Shown here: positions 43,185 through 53,424 of the stretch, piece after piece | Numbering within the stretch: position 1 is the first letter of the stretch | Layout: each line of letters starts with the position of its first letter | Assembly (NCBI GenBank): GCA_020796225.1 | Contig: CM036755.1 | Location: 64,796,049 to 64,860,048 of the forward strand | Direction: 5' to 3' | DNA from: Arion vulgaris | Lineage: Eukaryota; Mollusca; Gastropoda; Stylommatophora; Arionidae | DNA: 64,000 bases | Made by a program: the position numbers and the translations under genes | The notes under the pieces: model-generated | What the model saw: the letters and a program-made list of their open reading frames with translations, nothing else | What the model was told of the DNA's origin: nothing | The model's database searches: none

Positions 43185-43315
43185 GACTTGGTGTACCTCG
43201 CCATAATGGCGTGCCTTCGCCGACTTCAGAGGTAAAGAGACATACCTAAAAAAGGAATTAAAAACAAAGGATTGACTTCGTTGTACCAGGTTTTCGTGCA
43301 ACGAACTACACTTCG
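43185..43315 (-). repeat. Remnants of U/T SINE 3' parts
   Basis: gccgacttcagaggtaaaga is the complement of the tctgaagtcgg box of U and T. gattgacttcgttgtaccag is the complement of the T end (acccagtgcaatgaagtcaa). Confidence 0.55.
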
Positions 43316-43339
43316 AGAGGCGAGAAATATCGGTCTCAT

Positions 43340-43455
43340 TTCTTCTCTTCTTCTTCGACCGCTTCATATCAACCACTTGTTAAACCAATCTTTGTGATTT
43401 GTATGTGATCTGAGCCTAAGAGCGATTGTACGTTGTGCCAACTATCCGTCTTTAT
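43340..43455 (-). mobile_element. Family B 3' fragment
   Basis: tcttcttcgaccgcttcata through gtatgtgatctgagcctaag to gtgccaactatccgtc. The head half is missing. Confidence 0.72.
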
Positions 43456-43639
43456 GTTGTGGTGGTGGTGGAGAAATTATGAATTATTGTGCTGTGGCAC
43501 ACCACTGGGACAGGCCAGCAGCAAGTGGTAGAATCTAATCCGTGCCTGAAGCATTATGTAGAATTAATGTAGATCAGTATGCATTATGTAGATCATTATG
43601 TAGAAAACCGGTAAGCAGGGACACAGGGGGAAAACCAAG

Positions 43640-45020
43640 AAATAACATCAAGATCAATCAACCAAGTGCCATGCCTGCCGGGGTAGGCGATCATGTCTCT
43701 CCACAACTCTCTTTGCTTGGTGCATGTAATCAGTTCTGACGTCGATATTTTGTCGAACCATGATGTCAGGCCATCCAACATCTTCTCCTCTGTCTTCCAC
43801 GATCTCTCCTTCCTGAATTTTACCTGTAGTCACCAAATGTTCTAAACCTTCTCTTCGCATTATATGCCCAAAGAACCTTGATTGTCGGATTCTTATTCTT
43901 TTGATAAGGTTTCTTTGTGTGCAGACCTGATTTAAAACCTCCACGTTTGTTTTCTTTGCTGTCCATGGAATTCTCAACATTCTTCTGTAAAACCACATCT
44001 CTGTGGCTTCCAATGATCGTATTGATTGTTTGTTCAGTGTCCATGATTCGCTGCCATACATAAGAATTGGTTCAATATAGCATTGGAGTACTCGTTTTCG
44101 CAGAGTCATTGGTAGTGAGTTCACGCATAGTGTGTTCTTCATTTTCATAAAAGCTGCTTTCGTTTGAGCTATTCTACTCCTAATCTCTGTTGTACACCTT
44201 CCATCTGGTGTTAAGAATGTTCCTAGATACTTGAATCGATGGACTTGTTTCAGTGTTGTGTTATTTATTTTGATATTGCATGTTGGTGTTTCTTGTTTCT
44301 TGGAGACAACCATAACCTCTGTTTTCTTTATATTCATGCTTAATCCTTTCTTTTCACTTTCTCTCACTAGTATGTCTATCAAGTCTTGCAGATCGTGTTC
44401 ATTTGTAGCCATGAGAATTGTGTCATCAGCGTATCTTAGGTTGTTTATATTTTGTCCACCGACTACTATTCCTGTCTTTTCTTCTATAGATCTCATGTTG
44501 TTTTCGCTATATAAGTTGAATAGGTCTGGTGAGAGTACGCACCCTTGTCGTACTCCTAACTGTATCGCCTGTAGATTCCAATCTTACTCCTCTAGTCTAA
44601 TGGCTGCGGTTTGTTGCCAGTAAAAATTCTTGATCAGTCTAAGATCTTTACCATCAATATTTATACTTTCTAACATGCTGATTATTTCTCCATGTTTTAC
44701 TTTATCGAAAGCTTTTGCGTAGTCTATGAAACATAGGTATAAGTCCAACTTCATTTCTATTGATCTTTCCATTATTGTTCTTATTGTATATATTGCGTTG
44801 TTTGTTCCTCTGCTTCAACAAAGCCACATTGTTCTTCCTTAACTTCTGGTCTTATTTTGTTTCGTACCCTTCTCATAATAATGCTGAAAAGTAGTTTTGT
44901 TACGTGACTCATGAGGCTGATTGTGCGGTGTTCTTCGCATTCTATCGTTCCTGCTTTCTTTGGTAGTGCTATAAAAATGGATTGTCGTAAATCTTTGGGT
45001 ACATATCCAGTGTTGTAGAT
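43640..45020 (-). pseudogene. L2 LINE reverse transcriptase, best preserved copy
   Basis: From 45020 downward: NTGYVPKDLRQSIFIALPKK then HRTISLMSHVTKLLFSIIMR and EEQCGFVE (frameshift near 44812). Next come LYLCFIDYAKAFDKVKHGEI (RT motif with catalytic Asp) and AAIRLEE, then an in-frame stop at 44584-44586. The reading resumes with GVRQGCVLSPDLFNLYSENN. A 280-codon open frame (43654-44496) follows with NNLRYADDTILMATNEHDLQ (catalytic YADD), KYLGTFLTPDGRCTTEIRSR, YGSESWTLNKQSIRSLEATE and RRMLRIPWTAKKTNVEVLNQ, then RFFGHIMRREGLEHLVTTGK and a short C-terminus. The endonuclease is missing. Only about two disabling changes are visible in 450 codons, so this copy is fairly young. Confidence 0.92.
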
Positions 45021-45024
45021 GTCA

Positions 45025-45435
45025 TATTAATATCTGTGCAGCACGAGGAAAATTTCAAGACATCGAAGAACAAATGAAAAAAACGTAAAATAGCAATATT
45101 AGGACTAGCAGAATGGGTGTAACAAGAAGAGACCGGTTGAGAAATGAAGACATCGGGAAAAAGTGGGTACAACATCAGTACTAGACTTCATCAAGAAACA
45201 ACAAATTAAATGGTTCGGCCACGTAAGCAGATTACCAACAGACAGTGCACCTTAAAGAGCAATGCTGCTCCGATACAATGGGTACAAAGCAAATTGCCGG
45301 CCACGCAAAAGATGGACCTCAGAGATAACAGAGGCGACGAAAGAGACTATCTACGAAGCGCATACAAGGACCCGTTTTAGAAATCTCTTCTTGACCTGAC
45401 GCTGTGAGGCATACAGGATTGGAGAAAGAAAGACA
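45025..45435 (+). pseudogene. L3-type LINE C-terminal end
   Basis: RMGVTRRDRLRNEDIGKK then, after a shift, SVLDFIKKQQIKWFGHVSRL, PTDSAP, stop, and CRPRKRWTSEITEATKETIY. It lies head to tail against the minus-strand L2 copy, so two 5'-truncated LINEs meet near 45022. Confidence 0.75.
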
Positions 45436-45824
45436 CCACCTTGATCAATAAACAGCGAGGTTTCATTCTTACCGCGCACAAATTAATATATTATAAACTA
45501 ACACCCCTCCCCCTTTTTTTACCCCCAACACACACATACACGCCCACACACATCCACTCGCACACACACATGCACACGCGCATACTACTCACATATACAA
45601 GTTCCACAACCCCTACATTACCACTCAAGTACTACTACATTACTTCCCTTTCCTATCTCATATTACAACCAAACCTACGCTATCAAGCAACAAGTGTTTG
45701 CATGTCGAGTAACCGCAAGCAATAATCTTATTCAGATATCGATCCTCTGTTTTCTTGAATAAAAACAACCACGAATAACTTCACATGAAAATATTACTAC
45801 CCACAAAATAGTAATGAATACACT
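45436..45824. other. CA-rich low complexity, otherwise unassigned
   Basis: 45515-45600 is rich in cacacacata-type dinucleotides. The 94-codon frame over it is low complexity. Confidence 0.5.
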
Positions 45825-46123
45825 CAGTGGCGGCTCGTCATTAAGGGCCAGTGGGACCGGGTCCCACCAAAATAAGGTGTAACGTGTATTTATTATTTTA
45901 TACATTAAAATATAACCTAACCGTACCATGATTTTTCCTCGAAATTCGTCATTCTTGTTGTAATGTTTGCTTGATAAAGGCCTTTGGTCGAAACGTTGCT
46001 GTTTATCGTCACTGTTGATTTATTTTGTAAAACTGTAGTACTTTGTGTTTACGTGTTTAGCCATGATTTTTCCGAAAATTTCTGTCTGGCCCCACAAACA
46101 AAAATGATCGCAAGCCGCCACTG
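45825..46123. mobile_element. hAT-S non-autonomous DNA transposon with 8-bp TSD, carrying H
   Basis: TIRs CAGTGGCGGCTCGTC and its near-complement ending gccgccactg. TSD AATACACT at 45817-45824 and 46124-46131. An 8-bp TSD plus CAGNGG termini are hAT superfamily hallmarks. Removal of the H insertion leaves about 164 bp, matching the copies at 52842 and 54815. No transposase. Confidence 0.92.
45939..46060 (+). mobile_element. Family H, 122-bp element with 13-bp TSD
   Basis: CCATGATTTTTCC is duplicated at 45926-45938 and 46061-46073, inside the hAT-S element, so H moves as a unit. It contains cttgataaaggcctttggtc then gaaacgttgctg: an AAAGGCC/GGTC stem-loop flanked by TTGATAA and GAAAC. That is the arrangement of a hammerhead ribozyme core (consensus CUGANGA ... 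GAAAC), but two core positions differ. It ends gtaaaactgtagtactttgt and gtttacgtgttt. Confidence 0.75.
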
Positions 46124-46577
46124 AATACACTAATGAGAATTTAGGAAGATATTGGGGTAGTGTATTCATACATCTGAGGAAGAAATGTGGTTTGAACACT
46201 TTAGGAGCGATTCAGCAGAAGCAGTGAGAACAATGTTCCTAGAGCATCCACCAGATAGGATAAGAGGTGAATAGAAAACATGAGTAGAAGCAAATTGGCA
46301 ATTGGAAGGTCAGGGCCTATGACCGATGTCTGGGCTAAAGAAGGAAATTGATAAAGTAAATAGACGTGTAAAAGAATGTGTGGGGTGAAACACAGGGCAG
46401 ATATCGACAAAGAGACAGATTGCTAAGTACAGAGATAAGATTAAGTGTTGGAGAGGGACTGTAAGTTAGGGGTATGGGAACGGGAGGCGGACATGTATGA
46501 ATATTGAACAGAATATATTAATCAATAGTGAGACAAAGGAAATGTATGAGGTTACACGTTTGTGGTATCATTTACAT
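46124..46577. other. No recognised feature
   Basis: Purine-rich, with degraded frames only. It lies between two hAT-like elements. Confidence 0.4.
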
Positions 46578-47044
46578 CATAGGTTCCCAAAGTGAGAGTA
46601 CCGCCCCCAGTGGGCGCTGTAGCCTTCTGGGCGGGGGCGGGGGTGGAGGGGGCGATGGTTTGGTTCAGAAGCATTTGAGGGACTTTCGGGCGATTATAGG
46701 TCGGTGACTCCTTAAATAAGAAATTAATAATATATATTTTTCAATAAATTATTTTAGTGATTTTGCGATTGAATAATCATTTAAAATTTGAATTCTCCAT
46801 TTTAATTTATCTTATGCCCGTCTTACACGATCTATTTTGTCATCAATTTTCTATTTGAATTAAATGATCATTTGAAAATTGACCATGTATGACAGAAATA
46901 ATATGATGTTTCTATGTCAAAGAGAAAATAGAGCATGTATATATGTTGGGGGCGGGGGGCATTTGCAAACTGTTATAATGGGGGAGTGTTACAAAGTTTA
47001 TGTCGTGCAAAGGGGCGCTGGGCCAAAAAGTTTGGGAACCTATG
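46578..47044. mobile_element. hAT-L non-autonomous DNA transposon
   Basis: TIRs cataggttcccaaagt and actttttgg...tttgggaacctatg (complementary, with a one-block offset). Flanks atttacat (46570-46577) and atatacgt (47045-47052) agree at 6 of 8 positions, a decayed 8-bp TSD. Sub-terminal G-rich blocks (gggcggggg, gggggcgggg) lie on both sides. About 467 bp, no transposase. Confidence 0.78.
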
Positions 47045-47100
47045 ATATACGTGCACGGATGATGACAGATGGAAAATGAAGATTAGAAAGATATATATAT

Positions 47101-47207
47101 CTTCTTCTTCTTCTTTGCGTTCGTTCTTTACGACCAATTGTAATCACTCTTTGTGATATGTTTGATCTTTGTCAAGAACGATATATATATATATATATAT
47201 ATATATT
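47101..47207 (-). mobile_element. Family A 3' fragment ending in (TA)n
   Basis: (CTT)n then tttgcgttcgttctttacga to ttgatctttgtcaagaacg, after which the A text is replaced by a (TA)n run at 47182-47207. Only the 3' 80 bp of A is present. Confidence 0.78.
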
Positions 47208-47405
47208 CGTCTTGTACCATTTAAAGTTACATTGCATAGGGCCTGCAAGTAATTTCTCCCTATCGCTCTGTCCTGTGCAACTCGCTCAATCTCTTCCATG
47301 GAGTTGAGTCCGATATTCTTTGCCTCTCTCAGCAAAGTTCATTTCAGGGTTTCCCTTGGGCATCCTCTTTTTCTTGAACCCTTTGCCTCCCACTTCAATG
47401 CCTGC
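47208..47405 (-). pseudogene. LINE C-terminal end
   Basis: An open stretch of 63 codons reads LREAKNIGLNSMEEIERVAQ then DRAIGRNYLQALCNVTLNGT. Upstream, in another frame, is KGSRKRGCPRETLK. It belongs to the same LINE type as 40775-40860. Confidence 0.72.
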
Positions 47406-47772
47406 TTTGGTATTCTTTATTGAATTGTTTGGTTGAAAAGAAAGTTGTAAATTTATAGGTAACGCTGTTGTCGACCTCCACGTTTCAACTCTTCATAGCG
47501 GCTGATTTTTCAGCTAGCTATAGAAAAGGTAAACCCCTTATCAGAAGCCAACAGAAAAGAGATAAAGAACTGGCCAGCAGGAATGACAAGTTTGGCTTTT
47601 CGACCCCTTTCGTAACCTGACTACCCAACTATTTCTTAAACAACCCAAACTTATCACAAGGTTAGACAAATGGTAGTTTGTCCAGTGGTAAGTGACCAAC
47701 ATAGAATTCGATTCCAATAACTTCAATACAAACTACCTCAAGATTATCTCAAGATTTACTTCTTATTCTTCT
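47406..47772. other. No recognised feature
   Basis: Unassigned, with short frames only. Confidence 0.4.
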
Positions 47773-48365
47773 GGGGGTCTCTGGGGCAGGGCCCCTTACC
47801 TTGAGATGCGAAGGTCGTGGGTTCGAATCCGGACCGCGCCGTTCTTGATTGATTGGTTGATAGGGCTATCATCATTGCTCTTAGGTGAATAACAATATGT
47901 GCTCCGATCTCTTTCTTTCACATGAAGATCTCAACTGCAGGGCGCGAACTTCGTAGCACCGGCGTAGTCCCCAATGTAATTTTAAAGATGGTCATAATAT
48001 TTTGTAGGAATTTTATTTTTAATCTTTTCTAATGAACTTTGCTCGGGTAGCGGCTTTCCAGCCTTCTCTTCTCAATTTTAAACTGCTAAGGGTTCTTTTA
48101 GTGCTCAAATTGAACACCGGACCTACGTTTTATCGTCCGTCTCCGATAGGGCTAGGAATTCCATCATTCATTTCTGGTGGTTCCACGAGGCCACATGGAA
48201 AAATATCCAGACGGCTCCACGAGGAAGTGAACCTGGTACCTTTTGCACGAGAAACGAGCTCGGTTCACGAATGCATTTTTCCCATAGATAGATAGGATTG
48301 TTGCCGAACCTACGGAGTTCGTGCTTTGAAGTTCGTGCTTTGTGCAATATTCTCGGTCGGCTATA
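47773..48365 (+). mobile_element. Family T tRNA-derived SINE split by N
   Basis: Head ggggtctctggggcagggcc with an intact B-box gggttcgaatccgg (47819-47832) up to gttct. After the N insertion the T body resumes with tcacgaatgcatttttcc and ctacggagttcgtgctttg. The phrase agttcgtgcttt is tandemly doubled near 48315-48340. Confidence 0.82.
47846..48257 (-). mobile_element. Family N SINE inserted in T
   Basis: Tail complement tgattgattggttgataggg, then cgcgaacttcgtagcaccgg, tttatcgtccgtctccgata and the head region with cgaggaagtgaacctgg. N therefore moved after this T copy was in place. Confidence 0.82.
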
Positions 48366-48879
48366 GACTATTACTTCTCTTAACTCCCATTGAAGCACAG
48401 TGCATCAACAAATTTCCTTCAACCAGATCTATCTTAAGCATGCCAGTACCGTTCAGTCCAGGTCTTTCCCGCCTCATCTCTTACTCGGTCCACAGTTCAT
48501 CTCGCTGTGTTTTCTTTACTCTCAAGGATATATGTAAAAAAAAAAAAACAACTCACATGGCACAAGAACATGGAAAATGCAGATGTTAAGGCTTAAATAA
48601 GACTTGCTCTACTTAGAAAACTGGCAGTTAACTGTCGGTACTGCCTGTAGTATCCCTTTTAGGGCGGTGTAGGACAGGCGGGACGTGCGTCTGAGAAAGT
48701 TAATGGCCGTTAGTGCAGTTGCCGCGAAGCTGTTCAGGTTAGGATTTTAATTTTATACCCACAATAGAAAAAATCCTTGGCCTTACCGTGAATTGAACAC
48801 GGGTCTACTGTATGTGAGCCGCACTCTAATCCATTCTGCATGACGCTCCTCTATAGTTACCAACTGGAAAGCAAATAAA
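48366..48879. other. No recognised feature
   Basis: Partly reminiscent of a LINE end (actcggtccacagttcatct on the minus strand), but not assignable. A poly-A run lies at 48536-48548. Confidence 0.4.
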
Positions 48880-49324
48880 TGGGGTATCTGTGGTATAGAG
48901 GTTAGGACCTCGCCAATCGTTCCAAGGGTACTCGGCTTGTTCGCTCGTGAAGCCATGGATATCATTTTCATGAGATACATGATCTCATTGTCGGTGAGAT
49001 CGAGTTCCTAGTCCTATCGAAAACGGACGATAAAACGTAGGTCCCATGTTCAAGTTGAGCAGGTAAAAGAACTTTTGATAATTTAAAACGAGGAGAGTGG
49101 GCTGGAAAGCCGCTGCCCGGAAAAAATTCATTAGAAAAAATTTGTAAAACATTTCTACAAAATAATATTTTCACCATCTTTAAAAAAAACGATTTTCAAA
49201 ATTACATCGAGGACCCTCGCCGGTGCGCTGCAGCTGAGATCTTCCTGCGTAAGGCAGAGATCGGAGCACATATGGCTACTCACCACAGTGCAATGATGAT
49301 GGTTCTGTCAATCAATCAATCAAC
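48880..49324 (+). mobile_element. Family N tRNA-derived SINE, full length
   Basis: Head ggggtatctgtggtatagag, gatcgagttcctagtcctat, acgataaaacgtagg, ggctggaaagccgctgcccg, and an (AATC)n tail at 49310-49323. The ctacggagttcg core is damaged (gccggtgcgctgcagctg). Confidence 0.83.
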
Positions 49325-49685
49325 CTTGCATGCCACCTCATAGATTACCTTCCAGTTACCTTGGAACCACCCAAAAAGCTTGCGAAAAGGAACGCGGGAA
49401 TAACTTCAACAAATCAAGTCCTAAGACACGCAAATATGCGGCGAAGCTTGCCACGCAGACTGCCTGAACGGTTCATAGCTTGGACTCTGTTATCTCTTAC
49501 TCAATACCACTCCCAAAGTGAGGCGCAAGCCGCGGTGGTCTGAACTCAGTGTAGTTGCCTTGACCTCGCGAGGAAAAAGAAGTTTTGCGGTTGAAAGGTC
49601 AGGGTTGTGTCAAAACACGTGAGACTGTTGTGGCTAAGTTTACGACTGACATATATAACATTATAAGATACTCAAACAGTAGATA
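49325..49685. other. No recognised feature
   Basis: Unassigned. A 60-codon plus frame at 49361-49543 has no recognisable family. Confidence 0.4.
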
Positions 49686-49795
49686 TTCTTCTTCTTTGAA
49701 GATTCCATATCGACCACTCTTTGTCATTTTGCATGTGATCTGAGCCTAAGAGCGATTGTACGCTGTGCCAGTTATCCGCATACAAGAAGGGTTGC
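49686..49795 (-). mobile_element. Family B 3' fragment
   Basis: cttcttctttgaagattcca, tgatctgagcctaagagcga, gccagttatccgcatacaag. The head half is absent. Confidence 0.72.
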
Positions 49796-49846
49796 CAAAT
49801 GTAAATCTCTTTAGATGCTAGATTGTAGAAGAAGAAAAATCCACAT

Positions 49847-50080
49847 GTGGTGCCGGGGCCCAAATTGGGGTGTAAAGAATAGAACCACTGTTACCTGAAC
49901 GCATGTCGTAACAGTCACGAAGGAGGTTGGGTGTGGGGCTAGTTATCCCACACCGTAAAAACACTAGATGGCTACAGAACGGAGAGCGAACCGAGTAAAC
50001 GCTGGCTGAAACCGGACACATCGCCGAAGGATAAGCACCAGAGCTCCAAATGGTGCTGAAGATGTGACGTAAAACACACC
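49847..50080 (+). repeat. A' head joined to repeat P
   Basis: An A-type head (gccggggcccaaattggggt, aatagaaccactgttacctg) leads into a different body (tggggctagttatcccacac, cgtaaaaacac) shared with 56448-56668, then into P (aacggagagcgaaccgagta). Confidence 0.6.
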
Positions 50081-50290
50081 AATGCTAAGGTTGCATGAAT
50101 CAGATTTCCCCATGAATAGAATTTATGGGGAGATCTGGTACATCGGGCTGGGCGGTGATCGAGAGAGAGAGGGGAGAGGGAGAGAGAGAAGAAAAATGCT
50201 ATAAAATATTTTGTATATTATTTGAAAAAATGCCAAGAAGCCTGTTACTTACCAATCCTGTTTTATTAATTGGTTATTGGTTATTGGTTA

Positions 50291-51064
50291 CTAAACTGAC
50301 GTCATTGCACTCTGGGCAGACCCATAGATGCTCAGTCTCCCCAACAGATATCGAAGAGTATGCATACTGATGGTTCCTGTGGCTCGCTGATTAAACACAC
50401 CTCTCACTCTGTCTCTCAGACATCCAGTTCGACTTGAACAACGGGTAACTCCAAACTGCTTAAATCGCTTGATCGATTCAACATCGATTTTAGTGTCCTC
50501 ATCCAACAGAGAGTCGCGAAGAGACCGAAGAATATCCCCCTTATCCATCTTCAACTCCCCAACAATCGGTGCTGTTGATGCAAGCCTGTTCGCTCTCTCA
50601 TTACCGTAAACACCCGCATGCCCAAGACAGTATATCCACGTAAGCCGCTGGAGGTTAGAAACTTCTATAGATGACATCCATTCATACCGAAACCTGCCCT
50701 TCTGGATCTTGTGAAGCATCGACTGAGAGTCAGATACAACAACTGCCCCAGTAAATAAAGTCCCAGAAATCCAATGGAGGGCAGCAGTAACGGCCTCAAC
50801 CTCAATCCTCATACTAGAAGTAGTTGTCCTGTACGTCCCACTTCGCTCTGCAACAACCCTACCATGCGCATATATTAGCAACGTTATCATTACTCTTGGA
50901 AGAGAATGATAATAGCCGTCCATCGCAAGCGATGATGACAACAATCTCAGACAGTTGTCTGAAACTGTAGCTTGCGCTGTATTTGGATTATAGTGAGGAA
51001 AAGTTGCGCTATTCTTCAACCTCACTCTCTCGTCCAGGACTATCTGTATCCAGGGGCAAGACAA
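50291..51064 (-). CDS. RNase H-type LINE ORF fragment, open for 257 codons
   Basis: Uninterrupted reading frame. Middle: VVAERSGTYRTTTSSMRIEV then EAVTAALHWISGTLFTGAVV and VSDSQSMLHKIQKGRF, which carries the Glu and Asp of an RNase H active site. It continues with LTWIYCLGHAGVYGNERANR, the conserved H...GNE-A motif, and a tail (KMDKGDILRSLRDSLL, ISMHTLRYLLGRLSIYGS). The N-terminal ~45 residues are chimeric: LRLLSSSLAMDGYY equals the translation of the last 40 bp of the L1 LINE at 5004-5043. The frame opens at a TTG with no ATG, so I read it as a 5'-truncated retrotransposon remnant and not a host gene. The RT is not found upstream. Confidence 0.72.
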   Translation of the reverse strand: MSCPWIQIVLDERVRLKNSATFPHYNPNTAQATVSDNCLRLLSSSLAMDGYYHSLPRVMITLLIYAHGRVVAERSGTYRTTTSSMRIEVEAVTAALHWISGTLFTGAVVVSDSQSMLHKIQKGRFRYEWMSSIEVSNLQRLTWIYCLGHAGVYGNERANRLASTAPIVGELKMDKGDILRSLRDSLLDEDTKIDVESIKRFKQFGVTRCSSRTGCLRDRVRGVFNQRATGTISMHTLRYLLGRLSIYGSAQSAMTSV

Positions 51065-51849
51065 GTCAAGACGACTGGAGATAGTGCCAGATGCAGTGGA
51101 TGACCAGGGCTTTCTAAAGTGCCTCGCCGTGCTCTATGCGGTCCACACGCTCTGCTGTGATCCGCCTTTCTAACCGTTGAGCCAACTAGTGGCCTCATCC
51201 GCGAAGTCAGCCAGATCCAGTCTTTGCATGCACAGGCAGACAGTGCCTAGATTACCGATGCTGCTAGACCCATCGGTTTCCCTCACCTGGTTTGACCACC
51301 GAATAGGCGATGCAACCGTTGTAGTCGCTGTGCATGTTACAGCTAAACTACAGGCAAGAGTTGTGTGTTGTAGTCACGTTACAACTATTGTTCCGGCCGC
51401 CCTGCAAGAGAATGATAGAAGATAATGCAAGGGATGATGATGTTGTTGTATATACCAATATTTTATTAATTACAACTCAAATAGTATTTCATCATAATTT
51501 GGGAAGTCAAGACTGCACATCTTCTGGGATCTTTGAACAATCAGACTGGACATCGTCTGAAGTTCTTTTTGGGTCCTACGAGTCCATTTTTCCAATTTTG
51601 CTTGTCACCGTGTTCGTAGCGCATTGGACTGCGGGTGACAAGTCCTCTGTGAGTGCTGGCTCAATTCCGCGGACTGGCAGAAAAGCCACATATTCTCCAG
51701 AGTTACGGTGTTCGTGGCCCGGAATCGATGGGTTACGATGTCCATGGCACCGAGCCGAAGATCTGAAAGCTCAAGTGCTTTTGGATAGGAAAAAAGGTAA
51801 TTCAAACTTTTTGCAGCATTTGTTATGCTTCTGCACGACACGGGTCAAA
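51065..51849. other. Unassigned; possible LINE debris
   Basis: A 172-codon plus frame (51334-51852) overlaps an antisense frame. Its product is not low complexity, but it matches no family I know and runs into an N remnant at its end. No call. Confidence 0.38.
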
Positions 51850-52018
51850 TAATATTCATATGAAAATGTACACTATCTTCAAAACTAAATCGGGGAACCC
51901 TCGCTGGCGCTATAGAGCTCGTCCACTGCCGCTGAGATCTTCCCAAGTAAGAAAGAGATTGAAGCACGCACGGTCATTCACCGAAGTGCAATGATGACGG
52001 TTCTCTCAACCAATCAAC
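51850..52018 (+). mobile_element. Family N 3' fragment
   Basis: ctaaatcggggaaccctcgc, cgctgagatcttcccaagta, cattcaccgaagtgcaatga and a decayed (AATC)n (tctcaaccaatcaac). Confidence 0.75.
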
Positions 52019-52244
52019 ATATGAACATGATTAATAGATACTCGTAATACAGATATCCACTCACAACTCCGCCTCGATATCTCCAACTCTGACAGTGCTC
52101 ACGAGATAAAGCTATCCAAGCTATTACTATCAGCTTACTCTGACCGATCTGTCCAGTTCTGATGGAGATCTGGTGATCTGTCTCAGCGTGTGTCATAGAA
52201 CTGTCGAATGTAACTTATCGATCGACGGAGGACACATTAGTCTC

Positions 52245-52505
52245 GTATCTGTGTTATGATGCACTCTGTTTTGTTTCTGTGTTAGGATGCACTTTGTTCT
52301 TTGTCTATATTACGATGCACTCTGTTTTGTTACTGTGTTATGATGTACTTTGTTTTGTTTCTGTTTTAGGGTGCACTCTGTTTTGTTACTGTGTTATGAT
52401 GCACTCTGTTTTGTTACTGTGTTATGATGCACTTTGTTCTGCGTCTATGTTACGATACATTCTGTTGTTTCTTTGTTATAACGCACTCTATTTTGTTTCC
52501 TCAGC
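52245..52505 (+). repeat. About 28-30-bp imperfect tandem repeat, about 9 units
   Basis: Units of the form gtgttatgatgcactctgtt ttgtt(a/t)ct with substitutions (aggatgc, acgatac). The flanking copies are most diverged. Confidence 0.85.
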
Positions 52506-52689
52506 AATATGCATTTAAACCGCAAATGATCATCAATTAAAAATACAATGTAGATTAAAAGAAAAGATAGATCAAAGTTCATATTCTAAAAATTTCAAAC
52601 CATTTATATATATCCCCTTTCTAGCCGTTTGATTAGTCACTGAGTCTATGATTTCTCTGATATATTATCATCGTGTGTATTTGATTTTC

Positions 52690-52790
52690 CCTTGATAAAG
52701 GCCTTTTAGTCGAAACGTCACTGTACCTTGTTTTCTGTACTTTTTACAACTACATTAATTTATTTTTACGTATTTGGTCCTACATTTGTT
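52690..52790 (+). repeat. Family H element
   Basis: cccttgataaaggcctttta then gtcgaaacgtcactgtacct, ending tttttacaactacattaatt. The stem AAAGGCC...GTC and GAAAC are kept. Confidence 0.68.
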
Positions 52791-52841
52791 CTTCTTGCGC
52801 AGATTTAGATAGACCTACATGTCCATTTATATGTTCACAAT

Positions 52842-53000
52842 CAGTGACGGCTGGTCATTAAGGGCCAGTGGGGCCAGGCCCACCAACAATAATGTGTAAC
52901 GTGTATTTATTATTTTATAAGTTGAAATACAACGACCCAAAACCACGATTTTCCCAAAATTTGGCTGGCCCACCACCAAAAACGATCACGAGCCCCACTG
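52842..53000. mobile_element. hAT-S non-autonomous DNA transposon, 159 bp
   Basis: CAGTGACGGCTGGTC start, gagccccactg end. Flanks ttcacaat (52834-52841) and tccacaat (53001-53008) match at 7 of 8 positions, a decayed 8-bp TSD. Confidence 0.88.
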
Positions 53001-53049
53001 TCCACAATACTTCAATTTTCTCATTCTTGTTGTATAGCATCAGCTAGTA

Positions 53050-53280
53050 CTCTTTGATTAGTAATTCTTTCTCGATAAATCTATCTGTTCTCTTTTCTGT
53101 CTGTGATATACGGAGAATTCTTCTATACCACTTATACTCTATTTTTTCTTTAGCGATCTTTAGTCATGCGCTTAGTTTACTGTGTACCACAAACTGGGCA
53201 GTCAGCTTCAGCTCTACCATGTTACCTTCTCAGCCTACCAGAAGATGACAGTCTTGCAGGACATACTTCGGTGTCTGTTC
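53050..53280 (-). pseudogene. Two adjoining LINE ends (J' and W)
   Basis: 53140-53275 reads LQDCHLLVG, stop, EGNMVELKLTAQFVVHSKLS, the Cys-rich J-type C-terminus seen also at 61322-61498. 53050-53135 reads YKWYRRILRISQTEKRTDRF, a W-type C-terminal block also at 57700-57945. Both are short and broken. Confidence 0.62.
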
Positions 53281-53424
53281 CGCCTGATGACACTGGCATA
53301 GAGACTGTTTGACTTATTCCAGTCTGATGGATTGGCTACTTATATTCAAAATCACATATATGTTTTTCCAATTGTTAGCGTGAGAAAAATTCTTAACGTA
53401 AAGTTTTAGCCAAACAAAACAAAC

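Noticed and set aside
45970..46000. Calling H an active hammerhead ribozyme
   Set aside because: Two invariant core positions differ and stems I and III are not evident, so I keep it only as a hammerhead-like motif for testing.
51334..51852. 172-codon plus-strand frame as a possible novel gene
   Set aside because: The product looks non-repetitive, but an antisense frame overlaps it, the end runs into an N SINE remnant and no family is recognisable. Evidence is insufficient either way.
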